DNA from: JB111 sp052093225 | Lineage (GTDB): Bacteria; Actinomycetota; Actinomycetes; Actinomycetales; Actinomycetaceae | Length of the DNA stretch: 64,000 bases | Direction: 5' to 3' | Assembly: GCA_052093225.1 (NCBI GenBank) | Contig: JBQDDG010000004.1 | Coordinates: forward strand, 1 to 64,000 | Shown here: one piece after another, positions 8,642-17,406 of the stretch | Position numbering within the stretch: the stretch's first letter is position 1 | Layout of the letters: the number at the start of each line of letters is the position of its first letter | Notes under the pieces: generated by a model | What the model was told of the DNA's origin: nothing | Seen by the model: only the letters and a program-made list of their open reading frames with translations | Databases searched by the model: none | Made by a program: the position numbers and the translations under genes

Positions 8642-8656
8642 CGTGGGGCCCGTGGG

Positions 8657-9256
8657 TCAGGTGGTCACTCGCTTGCGGCCCTCGAACGACCGGCCGAGGG
8701 TGACCTCGTCGGCGTAGTCGAGGTCGCCGCCCGCGGGCAGTCCGACGGCGAGGCGCGAGACCGGGATCTCGAGCTGGGACAGCATGCGGATGAGGTAGGT
8801 CGCCGTCGCCTCGCCCTCGATGTTCGGGTCCATCGCGAGGACGATCTCCTCGACGGGGTGCCGGCCGATGCGTGCGAGCAGGTCGGCGATCCGCAGGTCG
8901 TTCGGGCCGATGCCGCGCAGGGGGTCGATGACGCCGCCGAGCACGTGGTAGCGGCCGCGGAACTCGCGGGTGCGCTCGATCGCCACGACGTCCTTGGGCT
9001 CCTCGACGACGCAGAGCATCGCGTAGGTGCGGCGGGGGTCGGCGCAGATCCGGCACAGCTCGGCCTCGGCGACGTTGCCGCACTCGTCGCAGAACCGCAC
9101 CTTCGCCTTGACCTCGACGAGCGCGGTGGCGAGCCGGGCCACGTCCTCCGGCTCGGCGGCGAGCACGTGGAACGCGATCCGTTGGGCAGACTTCGGCCCG
9201 ATCCCGGGCAACTGCCCGAGCTCGTCGATCAGATCCTGAACCGCACCGTCGTACAC
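8657..9256 (-). CDS. recR: Recombination protein RecR
   Basis: 199 residues, the normal RecR length. An N-terminal helix-hairpin-helix (LGQLPGIGPKSAQR) binds DNA, a four-cysteine zinc finger follows (FCDECGN...CRICAD), then a Toprim domain (VLAMDPNIEGEATA). RecR works with RecF/RecO to load RecA on gapped DNA. It starts GTG, 9 bp after dnaX, the usual dnaX-recR pair. Confidence 0.97.
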   Translation of the reverse strand: MYDGAVQDLIDELGQLPGIGPKSAQRIAFHVLAAEPEDVARLATALVEVKAKVRFCDECGNVAEAELCRICADPRRTYAMLCVVEEPKDVVAIERTREFRGRYHVLGGVIDPLRGIGPNDLRIADLLARIGRHPVEEIVLAMDPNIEGEATATYLIRMLSQLEIPVSRLAVGLPAGGDLDYADEVTLGRSFEGRKRVTT

Positions 9257-9265
9257 GCCCTGAGC

Positions 9266-12196
9266 CTACGTCCCCGGCGGGGCGTCGGCCCCGGGGCTCC
9301 GCCGCTCGAGCACGCGCGCGCCGAACACGGACACGAGGAGCTCGACGCCGGCGAGGCCGGAGTTCTCGGCGTCCTCGTCGTCCGGGGACGGCGTGTCGTC
9401 CTCGGGGTTCACCCGGGGGCGGTGGGCCGGCTGCTCCTCGGCCGGTCCGCCGTCGAGCGGGCGCTGGCCCGGCAGCACGACCGGCGCCCCGGCCTCGTCG
9501 GCGTCGTCCGGTGCGGACTGGTCCTCGGGGTCGGGCGGTGGCTCGTCGCCGTAGGTATCGCCTGTCCGGTCCCGGGCCCGGTCCGTCTCGTCCGGCCCGA
9601 CGACGGAGCTCTCGTCGACGGCCTCGCTCGCCGCCGCACGGGGCCCGGCGGGCGGGGCCCACGGGTCGTCGGCGGGCGCGTCCGGGCCGGGGAGGTCGGT
9701 GAGGTCCTCGTCGTCGTCCGGCGAGGCGACCACGGGGGCCGGCGGGGCCTCGGCCGCGCGTCGGCCTCCGGGCACGGCGACCTCGGGCCAGCCGTCCGGG
9801 CCCACCGGAGCAGCCGCGGGTGGGGACGAGGGTGCAGCCGCGGGTGGGGACGGCGGCGCCGCTGCGGGCGCCTGGTCCTGGGCCGGCACGGGCGAAGCCG
9901 GGCCTGCCGACGCCTGCTCACGGACCGGTGCCGTGGCAGGTACTGGCGTCTGTGCGGGCGCGGGCGCCTGCGCCGGGGCGGTCGTCGTCGCCGCAGCCTG
10001 CGACTGCCCGGGTGAGCCGGTATCGCGAGGTTCGTCGTCGGCCGGTCCGGCCGCGCGGCCCCCGGGCCGGTCCGGGCGCGGGGACCGGGCCCGCGCCCCG
10101 CCCTGCTGCGCGGGTGATCCGCCACCGGTCGGCGCGGCGCCCGCGACGGCGGCACTCGCTCGCAGCCGGACGCCGAACGTGCGGTGCAGCGCCTCCTCCA
10201 GCGGCTCCGCGTGCCCACCGTTGCGGAAGGCCTCGGCAAGGCCGGCGCTCGGGAAGTCGAGACGGACGCCCTCGGCGGTGACGTCACCGACGATCGCGTT
10301 CATCGAGACGAGGGTCCAGCTCGCCCGGCGCAGGCCGGCGAGGACCTCGACGACCTCGCTCCACCGCTGCTGCACGACGGCGGGGTCGATGCCGCCGGAC
10401 GGCGCGGACTGCTGGGGCACGTCCTCCACCTGTGCGGCGGCGCCCCCGGACTCGGCCGCGATCGTGCGCGCCGCCTCCGCGGGGTCTGCCGGCGAGGGCG
10501 GTTCCGTGTGCTCCGCCGGCGAGGAGGGCCCGGTGGCCGGGTTCACCTCGAGGTCCGGGGACGTCTCGGGCACCTGCGACGGCGCCTCCTCCGGCTGTGG
10601 GGCCGCCGCTGCGGGCGGCGTCGCCCGCGCAGGAACGGTCTCCCCGCTCGACGAACCCTCCGAGGCAGGCGACTCGGAGGCCGACGGGGCCGCGGACGCG
10701 GACGACGCGGCAGTCGCCGGTTGCGACGCGGGCGCAGGCGTGGGCACCGAAGAGTCGTCGGACGCGGGCGCGGGCTGCGACGCCGAGGCGAACCCCGACG
10801 AGCTGCTGCCCGGGGCGGACAGGACCGCACGCCAGTCGGGAACGGGCTCGTCCACAGGACGTGACGGGGCCGCGGCCGACTCGCGGTGCGCGGTCCCCAC
10901 CCCGCCCGCGGCACGTGCGGCCTCGGCGCGCGCGTCCGACCCGGGGGTCTCCGTCGGGGCCGGCGCCTCCTCCCGGCCGCCGGCGGGCTGCGCGGGGCGA
11001 GCCCCGGCGTCGGGCGCGGACCTGGGCGCGACGCCCGAGGCGAGCGCCTGCTCGACGGACTCGACCCGCGCGAGGATCCCCGACTCGGCGTCACCGACGC
11101 CGGGCAGGAGGATCCGCGCGCACAGCAGCTCGAGGTGAAGACGGGGGCTCGTCGCGCCCGTCATGTCCGACAGGGCGGCGTTCGTCAGGTCGGCCGCGCG
11201 GCTGAGCCGGGCCGGCCCCATGCGGTGCGCCTGCTGCTGCATCCGGGCGAGCTGGTCCTGCGGCACGCCGCGCAGGGCGGCCTCCGCGGCCTCGCCGGCG
11301 ACCGAGACGACCACGAGGTCGCGCAGCCGCTCGAGGAGGTCCTCGACGAAGCGCCGCGGGTCGTGCCCGGAGGCCACCACGTCGTCGACGACGCCGAACA
11401 GCGCGGCGCCGTCCCGGTCGATGAGGGCGTCCACCACGGAGTCAAGCAGCGCGGCGTCCGTGAAGCCGAGGAGAGCGGCCGCGCGGTCGAGCTGGAGCCC
11501 CGAGCCCGACGACCCGGCGACCAGCTGGTCGAGCACCGAGAGGGAGTCGCGGACCGAGCCCCCGCCGGCGCGCACCACCATCGGCAGCACGCCCTCGGCC
11601 ACCTCGACGCCCTCACTCGCCGCGATGTCCCCGAGGTAGGAGGTGAGCACCCGCGGGCCGACCAGGCGGAACGGGTAGTGGTGGGTGCGCGAGCGGATCG
11701 TGCCGATGACCTTCTCGGGCTCCGTGGTCGCGAAGACGAACTTGACGTGCGCCGGCGGCTCCTCCACGAGCTTGAGCAGCGCGTTGAACCCCTGCGGCGT
11801 CACCATGTGCGCCTCGTCGAGGATGAAGACCTTGAACCGGTCCCGCACCGGGGCGTAGGAGGCGCGCTCCCGCAGCTCACGGGCGTCGTCGACACCGTTG
11901 TGGCTCGCCGCGTCGATCTCAACGACGTCGAGCGACCCGCTCCCGCCCCGCGCGAGCTCCACGCAGGAGTCGCACGTGCCGCACGGGGTGTCCGTCGGCC
12001 CCTGCGCGCAGTTGAGGCAGCGGGCGAGGATGCGCGCCGACGTCGTCTTGCCACAGCCGCGAGGGCCGGAGAAGAGGTAGGCGTGCGTGATGCGGTCGCT
12101 GCGCAGGGCCGCCATGAGGGGCTCGGTGACGTGCTCCTGACCCACGACCTCCTGGAAGGTGTCCGGGCGGTACCGGCGGTACAGGGCTGTCGTCAC
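9266..12196 (-). CDS. dnaX: DNA polymerase III subunit gamma/tau
   Basis: 976 residues. The AAA+ clamp-loader core occupies about residues 1-370: Walker A SGPRGCGKTTSA, the zinc cysteines in CLNCAQG...CGTCDSC, Walker B ILDEAHM and the SRC-like region after FVFATTEPEK. Residues ~380-600 and 720-930 are low-complexity (Pro, Ala, Glu, Ser), making it much longer than E. coli tau. The segment at ~610-700 (WSEVVEVLAGLRRASWTL) is the folded tau domain. The start is GTG at 12196, with no strong ribosome binding site. No slippery A/T tract for a gamma frameshift is seen. Confidence 0.97.
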   Translation of the reverse strand: MTTALYRRYRPDTFQEVVGQEHVTEPLMAALRSDRITHAYLFSGPRGCGKTTSARILARCLNCAQGPTDTPCGTCDSCVELARGGSGSLDVVEIDAASHNGVDDARELRERASYAPVRDRFKVFILDEAHMVTPQGFNALLKLVEEPPAHVKFVFATTEPEKVIGTIRSRTHHYPFRLVGPRVLTSYLGDIAASEGVEVAEGVLPMVVRAGGGSVRDSLSVLDQLVAGSSGSGLQLDRAAALLGFTDAALLDSVVDALIDRDGAALFGVVDDVVASGHDPRRFVEDLLERLRDLVVVSVAGEAAEAALRGVPQDQLARMQQQAHRMGPARLSRAADLTNAALSDMTGATSPRLHLELLCARILLPGVGDAESGILARVESVEQALASGVAPRSAPDAGARPAQPAGGREEAPAPTETPGSDARAEAARAAGGVGTAHRESAAAPSRPVDEPVPDWRAVLSAPGSSSSGFASASQPAPASDDSSVPTPAPASQPATAASSASAAPSASESPASEGSSSGETVPARATPPAAAAPQPEEAPSQVPETSPDLEVNPATGPSSPAEHTEPPSPADPAEAARTIAAESGGAAAQVEDVPQQSAPSGGIDPAVVQQRWSEVVEVLAGLRRASWTLVSMNAIVGDVTAEGVRLDFPSAGLAEAFRNGGHAEPLEEALHRTFGVRLRASAAVAGAAPTGGGSPAQQGGARARSPRPDRPGGRAAGPADDEPRDTGSPGQSQAAATTTAPAQAPAPAQTPVPATAPVREQASAGPASPVPAQDQAPAAAPPSPPAAAPSSPPAAAPVGPDGWPEVAVPGGRRAAEAPPAPVVASPDDDEDLTDLPGPDAPADDPWAPPAGPRAAASEAVDESSVVGPDETDRARDRTGDTYGDEPPPDPEDQSAPDDADEAGAPVVLPGQRPLDGGPAEEQPAHRPRVNPEDDTPSPDDEDAENSGLAGVELLVSVFGARVLERRSPGADAPPGT

Positions 12197-12279
12197 AGGA
12201 AAGACCCTAACCGGGCGCGGGGACGTCGCGCGGCGCAGGGGAAGAACCTGTGTACGGCCACGCGCGAGGAGGCATGAAG

Positions 12280-12369
12280 GGACCCCCCGCGCACCCGGTA
12301 GAGCCTGCCTACCCTTGCTGCCTTCCGGCCCTGGGGGAGTTCAGCTGGGTACCGCCGCACGGGGGGTCT
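12280..12369 (-). ncRNA. ffs: Signal recognition particle RNA (small type)
   Basis: On the minus strand the ends pair (GACCCCCC at ~12368 with GGGGGGTC at ~12281) and the apical domain carries the conserved GGCCGGAAGGCAGCAAGGGTA that binds Ffh. Position between dnaX and a tRNA-Ser is the usual actinobacterial one. Ends are good to a few bases. Confidence 0.93.
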
Positions 12370-12500
12370 GCCGCCCAGTCTACAAGCCGTCGCGGCGCCG
12401 GCCGAAGAGTGTGGCCCGTCCCTCCCTCGTGAGGTGCGAGCCGGCCGGACGCCTCGGGTACGCTGGCTCCTCGGTACCGCGCGCCCCGGCACGCGGCCCA

Positions 12501-12585
12501 GGAGGATTCGCCTAGTGGCCTATGGCGCACGCTTGGAAAGCGTGTTGGGTGCAAGCCCTCGGGGGTTCGAATCCCCCATCCTCCG
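12501..12585 (+). tRNA. tRNA-Ser (anticodon GGA)
   Basis: Acceptor GGAGGAT/ATCCTCC, anticodon loop CTTGGAAAG giving GGA, a long variable arm, and T-loop GGGTTCGAATCCC. Discriminator G at 12585; CCA is not encoded. Confidence 0.96.
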
Positions 12586-12595
12586 CGGTGAGAAG

Positions 12596-12625
12596 CCCCG
12601 GAACCTCATGGTTCCGGGGTTTTTC
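12596..12625 (+). terminator. Terminator after tRNA-Ser(GGA)
   Basis: 10-bp stem CCCCGGAACC/GGTTCCGGGG followed by TTTTT. Confidence 0.9.
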
Positions 12626-13028
12626 GTCGCCACGACGCGCTTGCGACCACCGCGGAGCGATGGCCCCCGTCGACGAGGACCGGCTGCTTCGCACCGACAC
12701 CGGCCTGCGGGCGGGCCCGGCCAGGTCGAGCTCGTGGCGAGCGGGCACGTTCACCGTGCGCGAGGCCGCGCACGCTCGCGACGGTGCCGAGCATCCATGA
12801 ACGCCCTGATCCCGACGTAGACGGCGGCCGCGAGCGACGAGAGTCCGACGATCGTCAACGGCTCGGTCGCGCCGCCGAGCCGGCCACGCGGCGCCCGTCC
12901 GAGAGTATCCGCACGCAACGGCCCGCGCGGCGGACACTGTGCGATCACCCACGGCCCCCGGCGCGAATTCTTGTTAGATTCGTCCGTACATATCCGTGGT
13001 TCGTCCGTCGTCGTGGAGGGAGGCACAG
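12626..13028. other. Intergenic region before moaA
   Basis: No convincing gene. The minus strand has an open frame ending at 12751 whose last ~40 residues could form one membrane helix followed by a basic tail, but it has no good start or ribosome binding site. The stretch 12965-12995 is the only AT-rich part and probably holds the moaA promoter. Confidence 0.4.
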
Positions 13029-14144
13029 ATGTCCACCACTACCGGCGCCACCCCCGTCGATCTCGGGATCCCGACCATCCCGTCCCTGAGCCCTCGGGAC
13101 ACCGGCAGCCCGCTGCCGAAGGACGCGCGCGGCCTGCCCGACCGGTTCGGGCGCAGCGCGACCGACCTGCGGGTCTCGCTCACCGACCGCTGCAACCTGC
13201 GCTGCACGTACTGCATGCCCCCCGAGGGCCTCGACTGGCTGCCCACCGACGACGTCCTCACGGACGAGGAGGTCGTCCGCCTCGTCGGCATCGCCGTGCG
13301 GGACCTCGGCGTGCGCACCGTCCGCTTCACCGGCGGCGAGCCGCTCCTGCGGCGCGGCCTCGAGGGGATCATCGCCGGCACGGCGGCCCTGCGGGGTGCC
13401 GACGGCTCCCGCCCCGACATCGCGCTGACGACCAACGCGCTCGGGCTGGACAAGCGCATCGACTCCCTCGTCGAGGCCGGCCTGGACCGGGTCAACATCT
13501 CGATCGACTCCCTCGACCGCGAGCGCTACGCCGCCGCCGCGCGCCGCGACCGCCTCCACGACGCCCTGCGCTCGCTGGACGCCGTGGACCGCGTGGGCAT
13601 CCGCCCGGTGAAGATCAACGCCGTCCCGATGGCCGCCTCCTACCGCGAGGACGCCCCCGAGCTGCTGCGCTTCTGCCTCGAGCGCGGCTACCAGCTGCGC
13701 TTCATCGAGTACATGCCCATCGGCCCGCCCGAGTCCTGGAACCGCGACGAGGTGGTCACCGCGCAGGACCTGCGCGACGCCCTGACCGACGCCGGGTTCG
13801 TCCTCACCCAGCGGCCGGGTCCGCGCGGTGCCGCACCGGCGGCGATCGAGGACGTCACGGCCCCCGGCCTGCCGGCGGGCACCGTCGGGCTCGTCGCCTC
13901 GGTCAGCGAGCCGTTCTGCGCCTCCTGCACGCGCACGCGGATCACCGCCGACGGCCAGGTCCGCTCCTGCCTGTTCGCCACCACCGAGACCGACCTGCGG
14001 GAGCTGCTGCGCGACGGCTCAGACGACGCGACTCTCGCACGCCGCTGGCAGGAGGCCATGTGGGGCAAGCCCCGCGCCCACGGCTTCGGCACCGACGACT
14101 CCTTCGCCGCCCCGTCCCGCACGATGTCCGCCATTGGAGGCTGA
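13029..14144 (+). CDS. moaA: GTP 3',8-cyclase (Moco biosynthesis)
   Basis: 371 residues. This radical SAM enzyme converts GTP to 3',8-cyclo-GTP, the first step of Moco synthesis. The SAM cluster motif DRCNLRCTYC is near residue 52. The second iron-sulfur cluster motif is CASCTRTRITADGQVRSC near 297. The C-terminus ends in GG, which feeds into the active site in MoaA. The ATG at 13029 follows GGAGGGAGG. It is first in a tightly packed moaA-moaD-moaE-moeB-moeA-moaC operon. Confidence 0.97.
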   Translation: MSTTTGATPVDLGIPTIPSLSPRDTGSPLPKDARGLPDRFGRSATDLRVSLTDRCNLRCTYCMPPEGLDWLPTDDVLTDEEVVRLVGIAVRDLGVRTVRFTGGEPLLRRGLEGIIAGTAALRGADGSRPDIALTTNALGLDKRIDSLVEAGLDRVNISIDSLDRERYAAAARRDRLHDALRSLDAVDRVGIRPVKINAVPMAASYREDAPELLRFCLERGYQLRFIEYMPIGPPESWNRDEVVTAQDLRDALTDAGFVLTQRPGPRGAAPAAIEDVTAPGLPAGTVGLVASVSEPFCASCTRTRITADGQVRSCLFATTETDLRELLRDGSDDATLARRWQEAMWGKPRAHGFGTDDSFAAPSRTMSAIGG

Positions 14145-14145
14145 C

Positions 14146-14436
14146 GTGACCACAGAGGCCACGACGACACCCACCACCACTGCCATCACCACCGCGACCG
14201 TCCGCTTCTTCGCCGGCGCCGCCGAGGCCGCCGGCACCGGCCGGACCACGGTCGAGGTCGCCCCCGGGGCGACCGTCGCCGACGTCGCCGCGGCGATCGG
14301 TGACGGCGCGAGCGAGCGACTCACCAAGGTCCTCGCCGTGGCCACCTGGCTGCTCGACGGCAAGCGGGCCGAGGCCTCCGACCCCGTGCCCGAGGGCGCC
14401 ACCGTCGACTGCCTCCCGCCCTTCGCGGGCGGCTGA
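14146..14436 (+). CDS. moaD: MoaD, small subunit of molybdopterin synthase
   Basis: 96 residues with a ubiquitin-like fold. The C-terminal FAGG is where MoeB adenylates the protein and where the thiocarboxylate forms. A Thr-rich N-terminal stretch of ~17 residues precedes the fold. The GTG start lies 1 bp after the moaA stop, with TTGGAGG inside the end of moaA. Confidence 0.93.
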   Translation: MTTEATTTPTTTAITTATVRFFAGAAEAAGTGRTTVEVAPGATVADVAAAIGDGASERLTKVLAVATWLLDGKRAEASDPVPEGATVDCLPPFAGG

Positions 14437-14438
14437 GC

Positions 14439-14861
14439 ATGGCCGGAGCGGTCGCCGCCGACATCCTGTCCACACCGCTCGACCCGGCCGCCCTCACCGC
14501 GGCCTGCGCCGACGACCGGTGCGGCGCCGTCGCCACGTTCGCAGGGGTCGTACGCAACCACGACGACGACCGCGGCGTCACCGGGATCACCTACAGCGCC
14601 CACCCCGACGCCGCGAAGTTCCTCGCCGAGGTCGTCGAGGAGTTCACGGACGTCCCCGGCGTGCACGCCGTCGCCGCCCAGCACCGGGTGGGCGAGCTCG
14701 GCATCGGCGACCACGCCCTCGTCGCCGTCGTGGCGGGCGAGCACCGCGGCGAGACCTTCGCGACCCTCGCCGACCTCATCGAGCAGATCAAGTCCCGCGT
14801 GCCGATCTGGAAGCACCAGTCCTTCACCGACGGATCCACCGAATGGAGCGCCCTGCCGTGA
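14439..14861 (+). CDS. moaE: MoaE, large subunit of molybdopterin synthase
   Basis: 140 residues. It inserts two sulfurs from MoaD into cyclic pyranopterin phosphate. The conserved VVRNHDDDRGV near residue 33 and the active-site lysine region SRVPIWKHQ near 126 are present. Two bases separate it from moaD. Confidence 0.95.
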   Translation: MAGAVAADILSTPLDPAALTAACADDRCGAVATFAGVVRNHDDDRGVTGITYSAHPDAAKFLAEVVEEFTDVPGVHAVAAQHRVGELGIGDHALVAVVAGEHRGETFATLADLIEQIKSRVPIWKHQSFTDGSTEWSALP

Positions 14862-15661
14862 GTCCCGACCCGCTGCCGTCCCTCGAGATCCCGCTCGGTC
14901 GTCCGCTGCAGCCACTCGCCGAGGGCGCCTACGACCGCCACCGCCGCTCGCTGCTCGTCGAGGGCTACGGGGAGCGCGGCCAGCAGCGTCTCGCGGCCGC
15001 GCGCGTCCTCGTCGTCGGCGCCGGCGGGCTCGGTTCGCCGGTCCTGTTCTACCTGGCCGCGATGGGTGTGGGCACGATCTACGTCTCGGACGCGGACACG
15101 GTGGAGCTCAACAACCTCCAGCGCCAGTTCATCCACACCGAGGCCACGGTGGGCGTGCTGAAGTCCGAGTCGGCCGCGAGCGCCCTGCGCGACCTCAACT
15201 CCGAGATCGAGATCGTCCCCATGGGGCCGGCCACTACCGAGTCGCTCGACGCGCTGCGCGACGACATCGACCTGGTGATGGAGTGCTCGGACGTGTTCGC
15301 CACCAAGTACCTCGTCGGTGACTGGTGCGCCACGAACGGCAAGCCGCTGGTGTGGGCCAGCGTGATGGCGATGATCTGGCAGGCGTCGATCTTCTGGACC
15401 GCCCCGCCCGCGCCCTGGCGTCCCCTCGCGCTGCGCGACCTGCACGCCGAGCCACCCGCGCCGGGCGCCGTCCAGACGTCGCACGAGATCGGCGTCCTCG
15501 GCCCGGTGGTCGGGCAGGTCGCGTCGACCCAGGTGGTCGAGGCGGTCAAGCTCATCGTGGGCACCGGCTCACCCCTGTTCGGGCGGGTGCTCGTCGGCGA
15601 CGCCCGCACCCAGCTCGTCGACCAGCTCGAGTACGCGGCGGCCCGGGAGGCGGCGGCATGA
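14858..15661 (+). CDS. moeB: MoeB/ThiF-type adenylyltransferase without zinc cysteines
   Basis: 267 residues, a single E1-like domain. GAGGLGSPVLFYLA is the nucleotide loop, DADTVELNNLQRQ and VMECSDVFATKYLV are the other family motifs. It should adenylate the MoaD C-terminus. The usual CxxC...C zinc site is absent: the stretch equivalent to CYRCLFPEPP reads LALRDLHAEPP, and the later cysteine region reads QTSHEIGVLGPVVG. There is no rhodanese domain. The GTG at 14858 overlaps the moaE stop (GTGA); an in-frame ATG at 14843 is an alternative. Confidence 0.88.
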   Translation: MSPDPLPSLEIPLGRPLQPLAEGAYDRHRRSLLVEGYGERGQQRLAAARVLVVGAGGLGSPVLFYLAAMGVGTIYVSDADTVELNNLQRQFIHTEATVGVLKSESAASALRDLNSEIEIVPMGPATTESLDALRDDIDLVMECSDVFATKYLVGDWCATNGKPLVWASVMAMIWQASIFWTAPPAPWRPLALRDLHAEPPAPGAVQTSHEIGVLGPVVGQVASTQVVEAVKLIVGTGSPLFGRVLVGDARTQLVDQLEYAAAREAAA

Positions 15662-16914
15662 GTCTCGTCGACGTCGAGACCCACCTCGCCCGCGTCCTCG
15701 CCACCGGACGGGAGGTCGTCGAGGCGGAGCCCGAGCGCACGGTCGAGCGGGTCCCCCTCGCCGCCGCCCTCGGCCGCGTGCTCGCCGTCGACGTGACGGC
15801 CCTCGCGCCCGTCCCCCCGTTCACCAACTCCTCGATGGACGGGTTCGCCGTGCGGGCCGCCGACCTAACGAGCACCGACGAGCTGCCCGTCACCGGTGAC
15901 GTCGCCGCCGGGGCGACCGGCGCTCCGCTCACCCCCGGGACCGCGCAGCGCATCATGACCGGCGCACCCCTGCCCGACGGCGCCGACGCGGTCGTCCCCG
16001 TCGAGCGCACCGACCACTCCCCCGGTCCCGGCGACGCACCGGCCCGGGTCCGGTTCACGGAGCGGCCGACGCCCGGCGCCAACGTACGGCGGACCGGTGA
16101 GGACGTCACCATCGGCGACGTGGTGCTCGTCGCAGGCACCAGGCTCGGCCCCGCGCAGGTCGCCGCGGCCGGCTCGGTCGGCCACGGCGGGCTCACCGTC
16201 GCCCGCCGGCCCCGCGTCCTGGTCGTGACGACGGGCGACGAGCTCGTCGAACCCGGCGACCACGCGGGCGAGGGCCAGATCCCCGACTCGAACTCGGTGC
16301 TCCTGCAGGCGCTCGTCGCCGAGGCCGGCGGCGACGCCGTCCTCACCCGGGCGAACGACGACGTCGCGGCCTTCCGGGACGCGCTCGACGCCTCCCTGCC
16401 CGAGGTGGACCTCGTCGTCACCGCCGGGGGCGCCTCGGCCGGCGCCCACGAGGTGGTGCGACAGGCGCTCGACGGGAACGGCGTCGACTTCGTCGGCGTC
16501 GCCATGCAGCCCGGCAAGCCGCAGGGCTTCGGCACGGTCGAGGACGCCGGTGGGCGCCACGTGCCCGTCGTCGCCCTGCCCGGCAACCCGGTGAGCGTGT
16601 TCGTCACGTTCCATGTCGTCGTCGTCCCGCTGCTCGCGGTGCTCTCGGGCGCGGACCCGGAGCGGGCCATGTTCCCCGTCGTCGCTGGCCGCGACTGGCC
16701 CACCCCTGCCGGACGGCGCCAGTACGCACCGGTCGCGGTGCGCCGGGAGGGCGACGTGCTCGTCGTCGAGCCCCCGCACCCCCACGGCGCGAGGTCGCAC
16801 TTCGCCGCGACGCTGGCACGCGCCGACGCGCTCGCCGTGGTGCCGGCCGACATCGACGGGGTCACGGCCGGTGACCGCCTCGAGGCGTTCGGTGTCCGAG
16901 GATGGGACGCATGA
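15658..16914 (+). CDS. moeA: Molybdopterin molybdenumtransferase
   Basis: 418 residues, full length. It inserts molybdate into adenylylated molybdopterin. Typical motifs: NSSMDGFAVRAAD near residue 58, IMTGAPLPDGADAVVPVE near 100, and the MoCF-binding domain with DSNSVLLQAL and VTAGGASAGAHE near 205-260. The ATG overlaps the moeB stop by 4 bp. Confidence 0.96.
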   Translation: MSLVDVETHLARVLATGREVVEAEPERTVERVPLAAALGRVLAVDVTALAPVPPFTNSSMDGFAVRAADLTSTDELPVTGDVAAGATGAPLTPGTAQRIMTGAPLPDGADAVVPVERTDHSPGPGDAPARVRFTERPTPGANVRRTGEDVTIGDVVLVAGTRLGPAQVAAAGSVGHGGLTVARRPRVLVVTTGDELVEPGDHAGEGQIPDSNSVLLQALVAEAGGDAVLTRANDDVAAFRDALDASLPEVDLVVTAGGASAGAHEVVRQALDGNGVDFVGVAMQPGKPQGFGTVEDAGGRHVPVVALPGNPVSVFVTFHVVVVPLLAVLSGADPERAMFPVVAGRDWPTPAGRRQYAPVAVRREGDVLVVEPPHPHGARSHFAATLARADALAVVPADIDGVTAGDRLEAFGVRGWDA

Positions 16915-17387
16915 GCGAGCTGACCCACCTGCGCGCGGACGGCACGGCCTACATGGTCGACGTCACCGCGAAGACCCCCACCGTCCGCGAGGCGAGCGCC
17001 GTCGCGACCGTCACGTGCGCGCCGGAGACGATGGCCGCCCTCACCGAGGGGTCCGTCCCCAAGGGCGACGTGCTCGCCGTCGCCCGGATCGCCGGCATCC
17101 AGGCCGCGAAGAGGACCCCGGAGCTGCTGCCGCTCGCGCACGTCATCGGGGTGCACGGGGCGAGCGTCGACCTCGAGCTTCTCGAGGACCGGGTGGCCGT
17201 GCGCGCGACCGTACGGACCGCCGACCGGACCGGCGTCGAGATGGAGGCGCTGACCGCCGTGACGGTGGCGGCGCTGACCGTCGTCGACATGCTCAAGGGC
17301 ATCGACCGCACCGTCGCCATCCGCGACGCGATGATCGTCTCGAAGTCCGGCGGACGCTCCGGCGACTGGACGCGGCCCGGCGCCTGA
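16911..17387 (+). CDS. moaC: Cyclic pyranopterin monophosphate synthase
   Basis: 158 residues. It converts 3',8-cyclo-GTP to cyclic pyranopterin phosphate. Motifs: MVDVTAKTPTVREA at the start, LLPLAHVIG in the middle, GVEMEALTAVTVAALTVVDMLKG and KSGG at the end. The ATG overlaps the moeA stop by 4 bp. Last gene of the moa/moe operon. Confidence 0.96.
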   Translation: MSELTHLRADGTAYMVDVTAKTPTVREASAVATVTCAPETMAALTEGSVPKGDVLAVARIAGIQAAKRTPELLPLAHVIGVHGASVDLELLEDRVAVRATVRTADRTGVEMEALTAVTVAALTVVDMLKGIDRTVAIRDAMIVSKSGGRSGDWTRPGA

Positions 17388-17406
17388 GGCCGGGGCACCG
17401 GCCGGG

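Noticed and set aside
12751..13026. Small minus-strand ORF with one hydrophobic stretch before moaA
   Set aside because: No ribosome binding site, no clear start, and the N-terminal half lies over the moaA promoter.
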